A model generated the notes under the pieces. That model was not told the DNA's origin and did no database searches. It saw nothing but the letters and a program-made list of their open reading frames with translations. From an uncultured Muribaculaceae bacterium (GTDB lineage Bacteria; Bacteroidota; Bacteroidia; Bacteroidales; Muribaculaceae), in NCBI GenBank assembly GCA_910578365.1, contig CAJTRC010000013.1, positions 1 through 39,688 of the forward strand: a stretch of 39,688 nt of DNA. Reading direction: 5' to 3'. The stretch's first letter is position 1, and each line of letters starts with the position of its first letter. Made by a program: the position numbers and the translations under genes. Shown here piece after piece: positions 1 through 6,899 of the stretch.

Positions 1-65
1 AATCATGATACAGTATTTATTGTTTAGTACCTCTAAATTACTAAATATCAGTAATATTACCAAGA

Positions 66-106
66 GAATCGGCAACTTTTTTAAGCTGCCGATTCAACTT
101 TTTTAT
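66..106 (+). terminator. Rho-independent terminator-like hairpin
   Basis: A perfect 9-bp inverted repeat (66-74 with 87-95) has a 12-nt loop and is followed on the plus strand by a run of six T. It could end a plus-strand gene lying before the window. In the other direction it lies just after the small minus-strand gene ending at 131, but the T-run is weaker on that side. Confidence 0.6.
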
Positions 107-130
107 GGTGTTCCTTATCCCGAACTCGCG

Positions 131-274
131 TTAATAAGTGGCTGCCTGCGCGGCCACTGCCTTGCGGTCGATTCGCGCGCTGCGCAGAGGCAGAACCATA
201 TACAGTACGGCTGCAGCTATCAGCGCCACAGCACCCAGCAATATCCATATCCATCTGTATCTTGCGGATTTCAT
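131..274 (-). CDS. Small single-pass membrane protein (47 aa), unknown function
   Basis: The predicted product is 47 residues: a short basic N-terminus (MKSARYRW), one hydrophobic segment at about residues 8-29, and a basic tail. That layout suits a single-pass inner-membrane protein with N-in or dual topology. An upstream in-frame start at 337 would run into the start of the divergent VanZ gene at 320, so the ATG at 274 is preferred. The gene is divergent from VanZ with a 45-nt gap and is followed by the hairpin at 66-95. I do not recognise the family. It may be a real small protein or a chance reading frame. Confidence 0.45.
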   Translation of the reverse strand: MKSARYRWIWILLGAVALIAAAVLYMVLPLRSARIDRKAVAAQAATY

Positions 275-319
275 AACGTAGTTAAAACACCCGCTACGGC
301 CCGTTAGTTCAACATCATC

Positions 320-718
320 ATGGACATACAGCACCACTTAGCAAAGATACCACGCTGGCTCGCCACCACACTGGTTGTAGCCGCCATACTTTATGCCACT
401 ATTGCACCGCATCCGGCAGGAGCCGATGAACTGCCGATGTTTCCGGGAGTTGACAAGGTGGTACATTTCATCATGTTCGCCACTCTGGCGGTAGCCTTAC
501 TGTTCGATTTGTCGCGCAGCAAAAAAGCCACATCCGCCGGCCGAGTGATGGCCGTGGCGGGTGTGGCTGCAATTCTTTTCGGGGCCGTCGACGAGCTTCT
601 GCAGGAATGTCTTACCGACAACCGCAGCGGCGAAGCACTCGACTGGCTCGCCGATGCCGGCGGCGTGGCTGCCGTACTGCTTATTTTTTCTGCATGGCGG
701 CAGCGACATCAGCCTTAA
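320..718 (+). CDS. VanZ-family membrane protein
   Basis: The 132-residue protein has about four hydrophobic segments (roughly 14-30, 45-63, 76-90, 107-124) and family hallmarks: a VDKVVHF motif near residue 44, then DELLQ followed by an R and a conserved D in DWLADAGG near the third and fourth helices. VanZ proteins are small integral membrane proteins; the founding member confers low-level teicoplanin resistance, but most genomic members have no known role. The 3' end overlaps the convergent thioredoxin-like gene by 38 nt, so the two reading frames share DNA on opposite strands. Assignment to the family is good; the physiological role is unknown. Confidence 0.8.
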   Translation: MDIQHHLAKIPRWLATTLVVAAILYATIAPHPAGADELPMFPGVDKVVHFIMFATLAVALLFDLSRSKKATSAGRVMAVAGVAAILFGAVDELLQECLTDNRSGEALDWLADAGGVAAVLLIFSAWRQRHQP

Positions 719-1721
719 GCTCGTCGCCCTGCTTGTCGCGGCTGACGATGGTTCCGTCCGGAGCTATGAGCATTATGCACGGAATACCTGTGATGCCGTA
801 AATGTCGGTAGGAATCTGCTGTGCGTCGAGAATGGTGTCCCATGCAAGACCTTCCTCAGCGATAGCTTCCTTTGTATCCTCGGGGTCATCCCATACGGCT
901 ACTCCAACCACATCGAGGCCTTTGTCTTTGTACTGCTGATAAATTTCTTTCAGCACAGGCAACTGACGGCGGCAAGGGCCGCACCAGCTGGCCCAGAAAT
1001 CAACCAACACATACTTGCCTTTGCCTACATAGTCGCTCAGACGCTTAGTCTTACCCTGATAAGTCACGGCAAAGTCACGGTACTTATTGCCGGGCTGAGT
1101 TGCCAGTCGGTTGGTTACCGCCTGAGCCGCTTTGGCCACACGCTTATATGAACCGAGGCGTGGATTGTCGCTTACAGTCTTGAGCAGCTGCTCCGGCTCC
1201 ATGAACTGCTGGGCCTCAAAGAAGCAGAAATAGCCCAGAGGATTGTCGATATTCTCGTTCATGGCATTGACCATAACCTGCCCGAACCGGTCGTATATGG
1301 CCTGCTGCTGCGCCTCGGACCGAGCCGACTTGAATTCCATGACAAGTTCGGCCTGTATCTGCTGCAGTTCGCTGAAGCGGTCGTTGAGCATCGAGCCGGC
1401 CACGCTGCCATCCTGCGGTCGAAAAATCATCGAGCCGCCTTCAAGCACAAACTGCGCGCAGGGACGACGGTCGCCTTTCACCAGCAGTCCGGCGGGCACA
1501 GGCTCGCTTATCACACCGTTGAAGTCCACTCTCTCGCCTATCATCAGAGCCGAATCAATGTGCTGTGCGGTGTCGTAATTAATCAGATACAGCGTGTCGC
1601 CCTGCTGGTCGGCTCCTACAGGTACTATTACTTTATATTTTTCGGAGGTATCGGCCATAGCCACCCCGCAGCCGAGCAGCAATGCAGCTGCCACAGCAGT
1701 AATTGAGTTGTACAGTTTCAT
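681..1721 (-). CDS. TlpA-like thioredoxin-fold lipoprotein/periplasmic protein with DUF4369-like N-terminal region
   Basis: This 346-residue protein has a hydrophobic N-terminus with either a lipobox-like LLGC ending at Cys18 or a Sec cleavage site near AMA at 23. A Bacteroidetes-typical N-terminal domain (about 30-140, DUF4369-like) is followed by a helical linker and a C-terminal AhpC/TSA-TlpA thioredoxin domain (about 210-345). The redox motif WCGPC is at 246-250 and a cis-proline (GIP) lies near residue 313. Such proteins catalyse thiol-disulfide exchange outside the cytoplasm; substrates are generally unknown. A TAAATTTG box lies 35-42 nt upstream of the start on the minus strand. The last 38 nt overlap the 3' end of the VanZ gene. 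Confidence 0.88.
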   Translation of the reverse strand: MKLYNSITAVAAALLLGCGVAMADTSEKYKVIVPVGADQQGDTLYLINYDTAQHIDSALMIGERVDFNGVISEPVPAGLLVKGDRRPCAQFVLEGGSMIFRPQDGSVAGSMLNDRFSELQQIQAELVMEFKSARSEAQQQAIYDRFGQVMVNAMNENIDNPLGYFCFFEAQQFMEPEQLLKTVSDNPRLGSYKRVAKAAQAVTNRLATQPGNKYRDFAVTYQGKTKRLSDYVGKGKYVLVDFWASWCGPCRRQLPVLKEIYQQYKDKGLDVVGVAVWDDPEDTKEAIAEEGLAWDTILDAQQIPTDIYGITGIPCIMLIAPDGTIVSRDKQGDELKADVAAAMQKK

Positions 1722-1755
1722 TCCAAATGCTTTATAACAAAATATATATTACTGC

Positions 1756-1763
1756 AAATTTAA
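1756..1763 (-). promoter_or_regulatory. Bacteroidetes -7 promoter box for the thioredoxin-like gene
   Basis: The minus strand reads TAAATTTG, matching the Bacteroidetes sigma-ABfr -7 consensus TAnnTTTG. It would start a transcript about 28 nt before the ATG at 1721. I see no convincing -33 TTTG at the usual spacing. Confidence 0.45.
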
Positions 1764-1827
1764 CAACATTATTTTGATTTCGATTATTTTCAGTGAACCT
1801 TTATACCCATTTTTGGATTTTTTTTAT

Positions 1828-1835
1828 TAAGTTTG
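1828..1835 (+). promoter_or_regulatory. Bacteroidetes -7 promoter box for the acyl-CoA synthetase gene
   Basis: The plus strand reads TAAGTTTG, a match to TAnnTTTG. It predicts a start of transcription near 1841. That lies downstream of the upstream in-frame ATG at 1793 and so supports translation from the ATG at 1877. Confidence 0.45.
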
Positions 1836-1876
1836 CATCCCAAATTCACTCTCTCCATTCATATTTAATACCCTAC

Positions 1877-3535
1877 ATGACAAATCAGAACTCTATCAAC
1901 AAATACCTCGAGGCTTCGATAGCCGGCAATTGGGAGCATCTGGCGCTCACTGATTTCCAAGGTGTTTCGTTCCAATACCGCGATGTCGCCCGCAAGGTGG
2001 CGAAACTGCATCTGCTTTATGAGCATGCCGGAATAAAGCATGGCGACAAAATTGCCCTCTGCGGCAAAAATTCATCGCAATGGGCTATCGCCCTGATAGC
2101 GACTCTTACCTACGGTGCTGTGGCAGTGCCCATTCTGCACGATTTCAAGCCCGACAACGTACAGCATCTGGTCACACACTCCGAGGCCAAGTTGCTGTTT
2201 GTCGACAGTGCCATATGGGAAAACCTCGACCCGGACTCGATGGCATCACTGGAGGGCTCGCTTATGCTGAGCGACTTCTCGCTGCTGTCCTCGCGCTCCA
2301 AATCGCTTTCCGAGGCCCGTAAGACCCTGAACCAGTTGTTCGGCGACCGCTACCCCGAGCGCTTTACCCCGGCCGACGTCAAGTATTTCATTCCCAAGCC
2401 CGACGACCTGATGCTGATAAACTACACCTCCGGCTCTACCGGATTCTCCAAGGGTGTAATGATTACTCAGCGCAACCTCTGGAGCAACCTGCAGTTCTGC
2501 ATCGACCACCTGAAATTCCTCGGCCCCGGCGACGGCATAGTATGTATGCTGCCATTGGCTCACATGTATGGTCTGGTAGCAGATTTCCTGCACACATTCA
2601 TCAAAGGCTGCCACATATACTTCCTTACCCGCACACCTTCGCCCAAGGTAATCATGGATGCTTTTGCCACAGTCCGTCCAAAAATGATTATCACAGTGCC
2701 GCTGATTATCGAAAAGATTATCAAGACCAAAGTGTTCCCGCTGCTCGACAAGCCGTTGATGAAGCTGCTGATGCATGTGCCCTTTGTCGACGACCACCTG
2801 CTGGGCAAAATCAAGGAAAAACTCGAACAGACTTTCGGTGGCCAGTTGCAGCAGATGGTAATAGGAGGCGCAGGTCTTAGCCCCGATGTTGAAACCTTTC
2901 TGCGCCGCATTCGCTTTCCGTTCACCGTGGGCTACGGCATGACCGAATGTGCTCCGCTCATTGCCTACGCTCCCTGGGACGAACAGCGCCCCGGCTCGTG
3001 CGGACGGGTGGTCGACCGCATGGAATGCCGTGTCGACTCGGCCGACCCTTCTGTAACTCCAGGCGTGCTGTGGGTACGCGGCGACAATGTGATGGCAGGA
3101 TATTTCCGCAACCCCGAGGCTACCAAAGCTGTAATGGCCGACGACGGCTGGATGAATACCGGCGACATATGCTCTATCGACTCCGACGGTTTCATATACA
3201 TACGCGGACGCGACAAAACTATGATTCTCGGACCCTCGGGACAAAACATATACCCCGAGGAAATCGAACAGAAACTCAACAATCTACCTTATGTGGCTGA
3301 ATCGCTTGTAATCGACGAGGACGGCAAGCTGGTGGCCCTGATTTATCCCGACTTCGACCTGGCACACAGCCAGCACATGACCGACGAACAGGTAGAAGAC
3401 CTGATGGCTCAGAACATAAAGCAACTCAACTCCGAACTGCCATCGTACAGCCAGATTGCACGCAAACGCATATTCCACGAGGAGTTCGAAAAAACTCCCA
3501 AACGGTCAATCAAACGCTACCTCTACCAGCATTGA
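1877..3535 (+). CDS. AMP-forming acyl-CoA synthetase (long-chain fatty-acid-CoA ligase type)
   Basis: The 552-residue protein belongs to the ANL adenylate-forming superfamily and would activate a carboxylic acid (probably a fatty acid) as acyl-AMP and then acyl-CoA. Visible motifs are the P-loop TSGSTG at about 184-189 followed by KG, the A5 motif YGMTEC, the A7 motif TGD, the hinge RGRDK and the C-terminal catalytic lysine region KTPKRSIKRYL. The reading frame is open 28 codons further upstream to 1793, but the extension is hydrophobic and unlike the family, and a -7 box at 1828-1835 falls inside it, so ATG 1877 is chosen. bioB follows after 25 nt in the same direction, which suggests co-transcription. 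The exact substrate cannot be told from sequence. Confidence 0.88.
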   Translation: MTNQNSINKYLEASIAGNWEHLALTDFQGVSFQYRDVARKVAKLHLLYEHAGIKHGDKIALCGKNSSQWAIALIATLTYGAVAVPILHDFKPDNVQHLVTHSEAKLLFVDSAIWENLDPDSMASLEGSLMLSDFSLLSSRSKSLSEARKTLNQLFGDRYPERFTPADVKYFIPKPDDLMLINYTSGSTGFSKGVMITQRNLWSNLQFCIDHLKFLGPGDGIVCMLPLAHMYGLVADFLHTFIKGCHIYFLTRTPSPKVIMDAFATVRPKMIITVPLIIEKIIKTKVFPLLDKPLMKLLMHVPFVDDHLLGKIKEKLEQTFGGQLQQMVIGGAGLSPDVETFLRRIRFPFTVGYGMTECAPLIAYAPWDEQRPGSCGRVVDRMECRVDSADPSVTPGVLWVRGDNVMAGYFRNPEATKAVMADDGWMNTGDICSIDSDGFIYIRGRDKTMILGPSGQNIYPEEIEQKLNNLPYVAESLVIDEDGKLVALIYPDFDLAHSQHMTDEQVEDLMAQNIKQLNSELPSYSQIARKRIFHEEFEKTPKRSIKRYLYQH

Positions 3536-3560
3536 TCCACCGAAAATCAATCATGAACCA

Positions 3561-4520
3561 ATGTATAACATACATACTCTAAAAGAAAAAGTACTTGCAG
3601 GACAACTGCTGACCGACGACGAGGCATACGCCCTGCCGTCGTTCGGCAGCAGCGAACTGCGCGAGGCAGCCGCCGAGATTACAGCCTCCATGTGCCCGGC
3701 TGAGTTCGAGCCCTGCTCAATCATAAACGCCCGTTCGGGCCGTTGTTCCGAGAACTGCAAATGGTGTGCCCAGTCGGCACATCATAACGCCAAATGCGAA
3801 ATATACGACCTTGTGGACCACAAGGAGTGTATCGAGGCCGCACGCTACAACCATGAGCGCGGCGTAAAACGATTTTCGCTGGTAGCCAGCGGCAAAAAGG
3901 TGAGCGGCGACTCACTCAGGCGCATGTGTGCCATGCTAAGCGAAATCCGCCGCGACGTAGGCATCGAGGTGTGTGCGTCGATGGGACTATTGGGCCGCGA
4001 CGAGCTGCAGCAGCTGAAAGACGCCGGCGTAAAACGCTATCACTGCAACCTCGAAACCGCACCGTCGCACTTTGCAACTCTGTGCACCACCCACACCATC
4101 GACGACAAACTGGCCACTATACATGCCGCCCACAGCCTGGGCATGGAAGTATGCTCCGGCGGCATCATAGGCATGGGCGAAACCATGCGCCAGCGTGTGG
4201 AATTCGCTCTCACGCTGCGCAAGGCTCAGCCGGTGTCGATACCGGTAAACGTGCTGTCGCCAATACCCGGCACTCCGCTGGGCGACACTCCGCTGATAAG
4301 CGAGGACGAGATTCTCGACTCTGTGGCCATAATCCGCCTCATACACCCCACGGTGCAGATTCGCTTTGCCGGAGGCAGGGCGCGCATGTCGAAGGAAGCA
4401 CAGCTGCAGGCCATGCGTATTGCCGTGAACAGCGGCATAGTAGGCGACCTGCTCACCACCATCGGGTCCTCCATAGCCGAGGATAAAGAGCTGGCCAGGG
4501 AGGCTGGCTACAAATTCTGA
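3561..4520 (+). CDS. bioB: Biotin synthase
   Basis: This 319-residue radical-SAM enzyme inserts sulfur into dethiobiotin, the last step of biotin synthesis, in the cytoplasm. The [4Fe-4S] cluster motif CxxxCxxC is seen as CSENCKWC with Cys62, Cys66 and Cys69. An RFAGGRARM motif near residue 270 corresponds to the region holding the unusual arginine ligand of the auxiliary [2Fe-2S] cluster. The ATG at 3561 is chosen because upstream sequence in the same frame overlaps the acyl-CoA synthetase and does not resemble the family. No other bio genes are in the window. The stop overlaps the next start (TGATG), indicating translational coupling to the RNA methyltransferase. Confidence 0.95.
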   Translation: MYNIHTLKEKVLAGQLLTDDEAYALPSFGSSELREAAAEITASMCPAEFEPCSIINARSGRCSENCKWCAQSAHHNAKCEIYDLVDHKECIEAARYNHERGVKRFSLVASGKKVSGDSLRRMCAMLSEIRRDVGIEVCASMGLLGRDELQQLKDAGVKRYHCNLETAPSHFATLCTTHTIDDKLATIHAAHSLGMEVCSGGIIGMGETMRQRVEFALTLRKAQPVSIPVNVLSPIPGTPLGDTPLISEDEILDSVAIIRLIHPTVQIRFAGGRARMSKEAQLQAMRIAVNSGIVGDLLTTIGSSIAEDKELAREAGYKF

Positions 4521-5278
4521 TGGAGCTCACCGCCGCACTGCGCAAGGACGTGGCCAGGCTCGCCAAGACCAAGTACCGCCGCGAACTGGGTCTGTTTGTG
4601 GCCGAAGGCACCAAATGCGTGCTCGACACCCTGCCCCATTTCCGCTGCCGCCATCTGCTGGCCACCGATGCCTGGCTGACCGAACACTCCGCCGCAGTGC
4701 CCGGCGGAGTAGATGCTGTTTGTGTTAAGGCCGCCGACATCGAGCGCATGTCGTCGCTGACATCGCCCCAACCGGTTATGGCCGTATATGAGATTCCTGA
4801 AGATTCGCCGCTGCCTGCCGAAGCCGAAAACCACCTGCTGGTGGCACTCGACCGTGTTCAGGACCCCGGCAATCTGGGCACTATAATCCGACTGTGCGAC
4901 TGGTTCGGCGTCCGGCACATACTTGCCGCATACGACACCGCCGACGTCTTCTCGCCAAAAGTGGTGCAGGCCACCATGGGGGCGATATCGCGTGTACAGG
5001 TACACTATTGCGACCTTGCCGCCGAACTCTCGCGCCTGGGTGCCACAATGCCTGTGTACGGCACCTTTCTCGACGGCGATAACCTTTACCGCTGCGACCT
5101 GCAGCGCAGCCGCGGCGTGATTGTGATGGGCAACGAGGGCCGCGGCATCTGCCCCGAGGTAGAGGCCACGGTAAGCCACAGGTTGCTGATACCGTCGTAT
5201 CCGCCCGACGAGCCAACGTCAGAGTCGCTCAACGTGGCCATGGCCACAGCAATAATGCTGGCCGAGTTCCGACGCTAA
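4520..5278 (+). CDS. SpoU/TrmH-family RNA 2'-O-ribose methyltransferase
   Basis: The 252-residue protein has an N-terminal substrate-binding domain (about 1-90, with VAEGTK near residue 30) and a C-terminal SPOUT domain. The three SpoU motifs are present: NPGNLGTIIR (about 115-124), GNEGRGI (about 203-209) and the SESLNVAMA motif near 235. Members transfer a methyl group from S-adenosylmethionine to a ribose 2'-OH of rRNA or tRNA; the target here is not determinable. The start codon shares one base with the bioB stop. The 3' end overlaps the convergent LytM-domain gene by 4 nt. Confidence 0.9.
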   Translation: MELTAALRKDVARLAKTKYRRELGLFVAEGTKCVLDTLPHFRCRHLLATDAWLTEHSAAVPGGVDAVCVKAADIERMSSLTSPQPVMAVYEIPEDSPLPAEAENHLLVALDRVQDPGNLGTIIRLCDWFGVRHILAAYDTADVFSPKVVQATMGAISRVQVHYCDLAAELSRLGATMPVYGTFLDGDNLYRCDLQRSRGVIVMGNEGRGICPEVEATVSHRLLIPSYPPDEPTSESLNVAMATAIMLAEFRR

Positions 5279-6093
5279 AAACTTATAAGGCGGTCGGGAG
5301 CCACCGCAACACAGTCGTGCCATATTTCGAAAAGCAGTGCCTGCTCGGGCACTACACTGCCGATAGCCTCGCCCGCTTCCACGCGGGCGTCTTTTTTCAC
5401 ATACACGTTCTCCAGTCCGGAGTACTGCGATATAAAGTTGTTGCCGTGCTGCAAGGTCAGCACATAACCCTGCGGGTCGCGGCCCACCGATATCACCGTG
5501 CCCTGATACACCGCCATAACCGGAGCCGCCTCGGCTACCCACAGCGTGGCTACACGCGAATCGGGCTCGCTGCCCATACGGCACTCTGCCAGGGGGCTGT
5601 AGAAAGCCATGCCCTCGGCCGCTATAGGAGTCAGCACCGACAGGTTGAAGCGGCCCGACGGGTCATACTCCTTTATAAATTCGCGCTCGGCCTCCGACGC
5701 TTCTATCAGCGTGTCGCCCTCCGAAATCACAGTACTTACATAGCTGTCGGTAGGCCGGCCGCTGATGGCCGATATAAGATTCGACGAATAGCTGTCGAGC
5801 ATCCGCAGCCGGTTCTGCAGCGAGTCGGCACGTATGCCCAGCTCCACAATCTGGCGACGCATCTCGGCCTCGGTTTCGCCTGGCAGTATGTCACCAACGG
5901 GCGTAAAGCGCACCACGGCCCAAATCAGAGCCACAAAGGCAGCAAATGTAACAGCCGACCACACTATCACCTGCAGGCGAGAGAACTTGAACGACCACAG
6001 ACGGTTAAAACTGTTTTCATTAAAAAATTCAAGCCGAAAGCGCTGAGGTGTACCCCAGTGCCTCCGGCGTGGTATGTCGATGAGTTTTTTCAT
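5275..6093 (-). CDS. Membrane-anchored, catalytically degenerate M23/LytM-domain protein
   Basis: The 272-residue protein has a basic cytoplasmic N-terminus (about 1-40), one transmembrane helix (about 42-64), a short helical segment (about 73-105) and a C-terminal LytM/M23-like domain (about 155-270). Active LytM enzymes bind zinc through an H-x(3)-D motif and an HxH motif. Here the first region reads RVATLWVA with no His or Asp. The YxHL segment reads YSGL, and HLHFE reads ALLFE. All zinc ligands are therefore missing, as in EnvC/NlpD-type regulators that activate amidases rather than cutting peptidoglycan. A role in controlling a cell-wall hydrolase is inference. A TAAATTTG box lies only 5 nt from the ATG, predicting a leaderless mRNA. 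Confidence 0.82.
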   Translation of the reverse strand: MKKLIDIPRRRHWGTPQRFRLEFFNENSFNRLWSFKFSRLQVIVWSAVTFAAFVALIWAVVRFTPVGDILPGETEAEMRRQIVELGIRADSLQNRLRMLDSYSSNLISAISGRPTDSYVSTVISEGDTLIEASEAEREFIKEYDPSGRFNLSVLTPIAAEGMAFYSPLAECRMGSEPDSRVATLWVAEAAPVMAVYQGTVISVGRDPQGYVLTLQHGNNFISQYSGLENVYVKKDARVEAGEAIGSVVPEQALLFEIWHDCVAVAPDRLISF

Positions 6094-6098
6094 TAGCG

Positions 6099-6106
6099 CA
6101 AATTTA
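6099..6106 (-). promoter_or_regulatory. -7 box of the LytM-domain gene, 5 nt from the start codon
   Basis: The minus strand reads TAAATTTG, then CGCTA, then ATG. Transcription starting at the usual distance would begin at or very near the start codon. The MITE-like element begins 4 bp further upstream, so any -33 element would have to lie inside its terminal repeat. Confidence 0.5.
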
Positions 6107-6110
6107 CTAA

Positions 6111-6372
6111 GAGGGCGTTTAATAATAAATGTTAATTTCCGGCCGAAAATCGCGTGGCGAATTTTGCTCTGAATTGAAGGAGCATAGCGAGCTATGTGAC
6201 TGAAATGAAGAGCTAAAGGCGCCCGTGATTTTCGAGTGGAATGGTAATTCCTGTATCAACATTATTTTTTGAATTAATGGATTTTTAAAGTTACCCCCGC
6301 CTTGGCGTCTCTTTTGCTGAATTGCTAAAAGATACGCCACCGGGAATTTAACATTTATTATTAAACACCCTC
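6111..6372. mobile_element. MITE-like element with ~32-bp terminal inverted repeats
   Basis: The 262-bp segment is bounded by near-perfect inverted repeats, 6111-6142 and 6341-6372, both reading inward as GAGGGyGTTTAATAATAAAT then GTTAA. It is flanked by TAA on both sides (6108-6110 and 6373-6375), consistent with a 3-bp target duplication. Two further hairpins lie inside: an imperfect long one at 6144-6234 whose ends are CGAAAATC/GATTTTCG, and a 13-bp stem with one mismatch at 6303-6315/6327-6339. It has no transposase; short reading frames across it look like by-products of the repeat. The structure fits a non-autonomous miniature transposable element, perhaps mobilised by an IS5-group transposase (inference from the TAA duplication and GAG ends). 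Confidence 0.75.
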
Positions 6373-6424
6373 TAAAATTTGCGACTATGCAGCCTGTTTC
6401 ACAACAATATTGCAGAACGGTTAG

Positions 6425-6850
6425 TCATCGCAGGCGGTCCATTGAGCGCAGGAGTTTGTGGTCCCTGTTCATGCCATGATAAGCGCCCAAAGCGAAAACC
6501 AATGATGCACAAAGCAGCAGAATGCCGCCGAACCAAAAAAATTCGGCTCCAGGCCACTGGTTATAAAGCACAAAAATGCTCGATACTATGCTGGCGGCAA
6601 TCAGCACCATGCACAGCAGGGTTACTTTCATCTGCTGACGGATGTTCTTGTACATGAAAATGGTGATGACCAGCAGCACTGCAATCAAAATGTTTACAAT
6701 CAGCAGTACCGGAGCTTCGGAAATGAAGTGTTTCACAGCCACGGTGTCAGCTCCGGAGGCGGCTTCGGTGGCTACCGGAGTCATACAGAACACTGCCACC
6801 AGTATGGCGGCGATAAGCAGCAGAAGTGTTTGGATTCTTTGAATTACCAT
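6425..6850 (-). CDS. DUF4293 family four-helix membrane protein
   Basis: This 141-residue protein starts MVIQRIQTLLLL, the typical opening of the Bacteroidetes DUF4293 family, and has four predicted membrane helices (about 7-24, 46-68, 76-95 and 102-122) with a short charged C-terminal tail. No catalytic residues are evident and the function is unknown. It is the last gene of the minus-strand run that begins at 12718, separated from the TPR gene by 49 nt. Confidence 0.82.
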   Translation of the reverse strand: MVIQRIQTLLLLIAAILVAVFCMTPVATEAASGADTVAVKHFISEAPVLLIVNILIAVLLVITIFMYKNIRQQMKVTLLCMVLIAASIVSSIFVLYNQWPGAEFFWFGGILLLCASLVFALGAYHGMNRDHKLLRSMDRLR

Positions 6851-6899
6851 TTTTATAGTATTTTAATTGTTTGATTAAGCAGTGTGCATTATACCCGGT

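Noticed and set aside
5..307. Plus-strand reading frame of 100 aa
   Set aside because: It crosses the hairpin at 66-95 and runs antisense to the small membrane protein. The composition does not look like a protein and there is no promoter.
6119..6340. Reading frame of 73 aa on the minus strand inside the MITE-like element
   Set aside because: It lies almost wholly within the terminal repeats and hairpins, and its composition follows the repeat. It is better explained as a by-product of the element.
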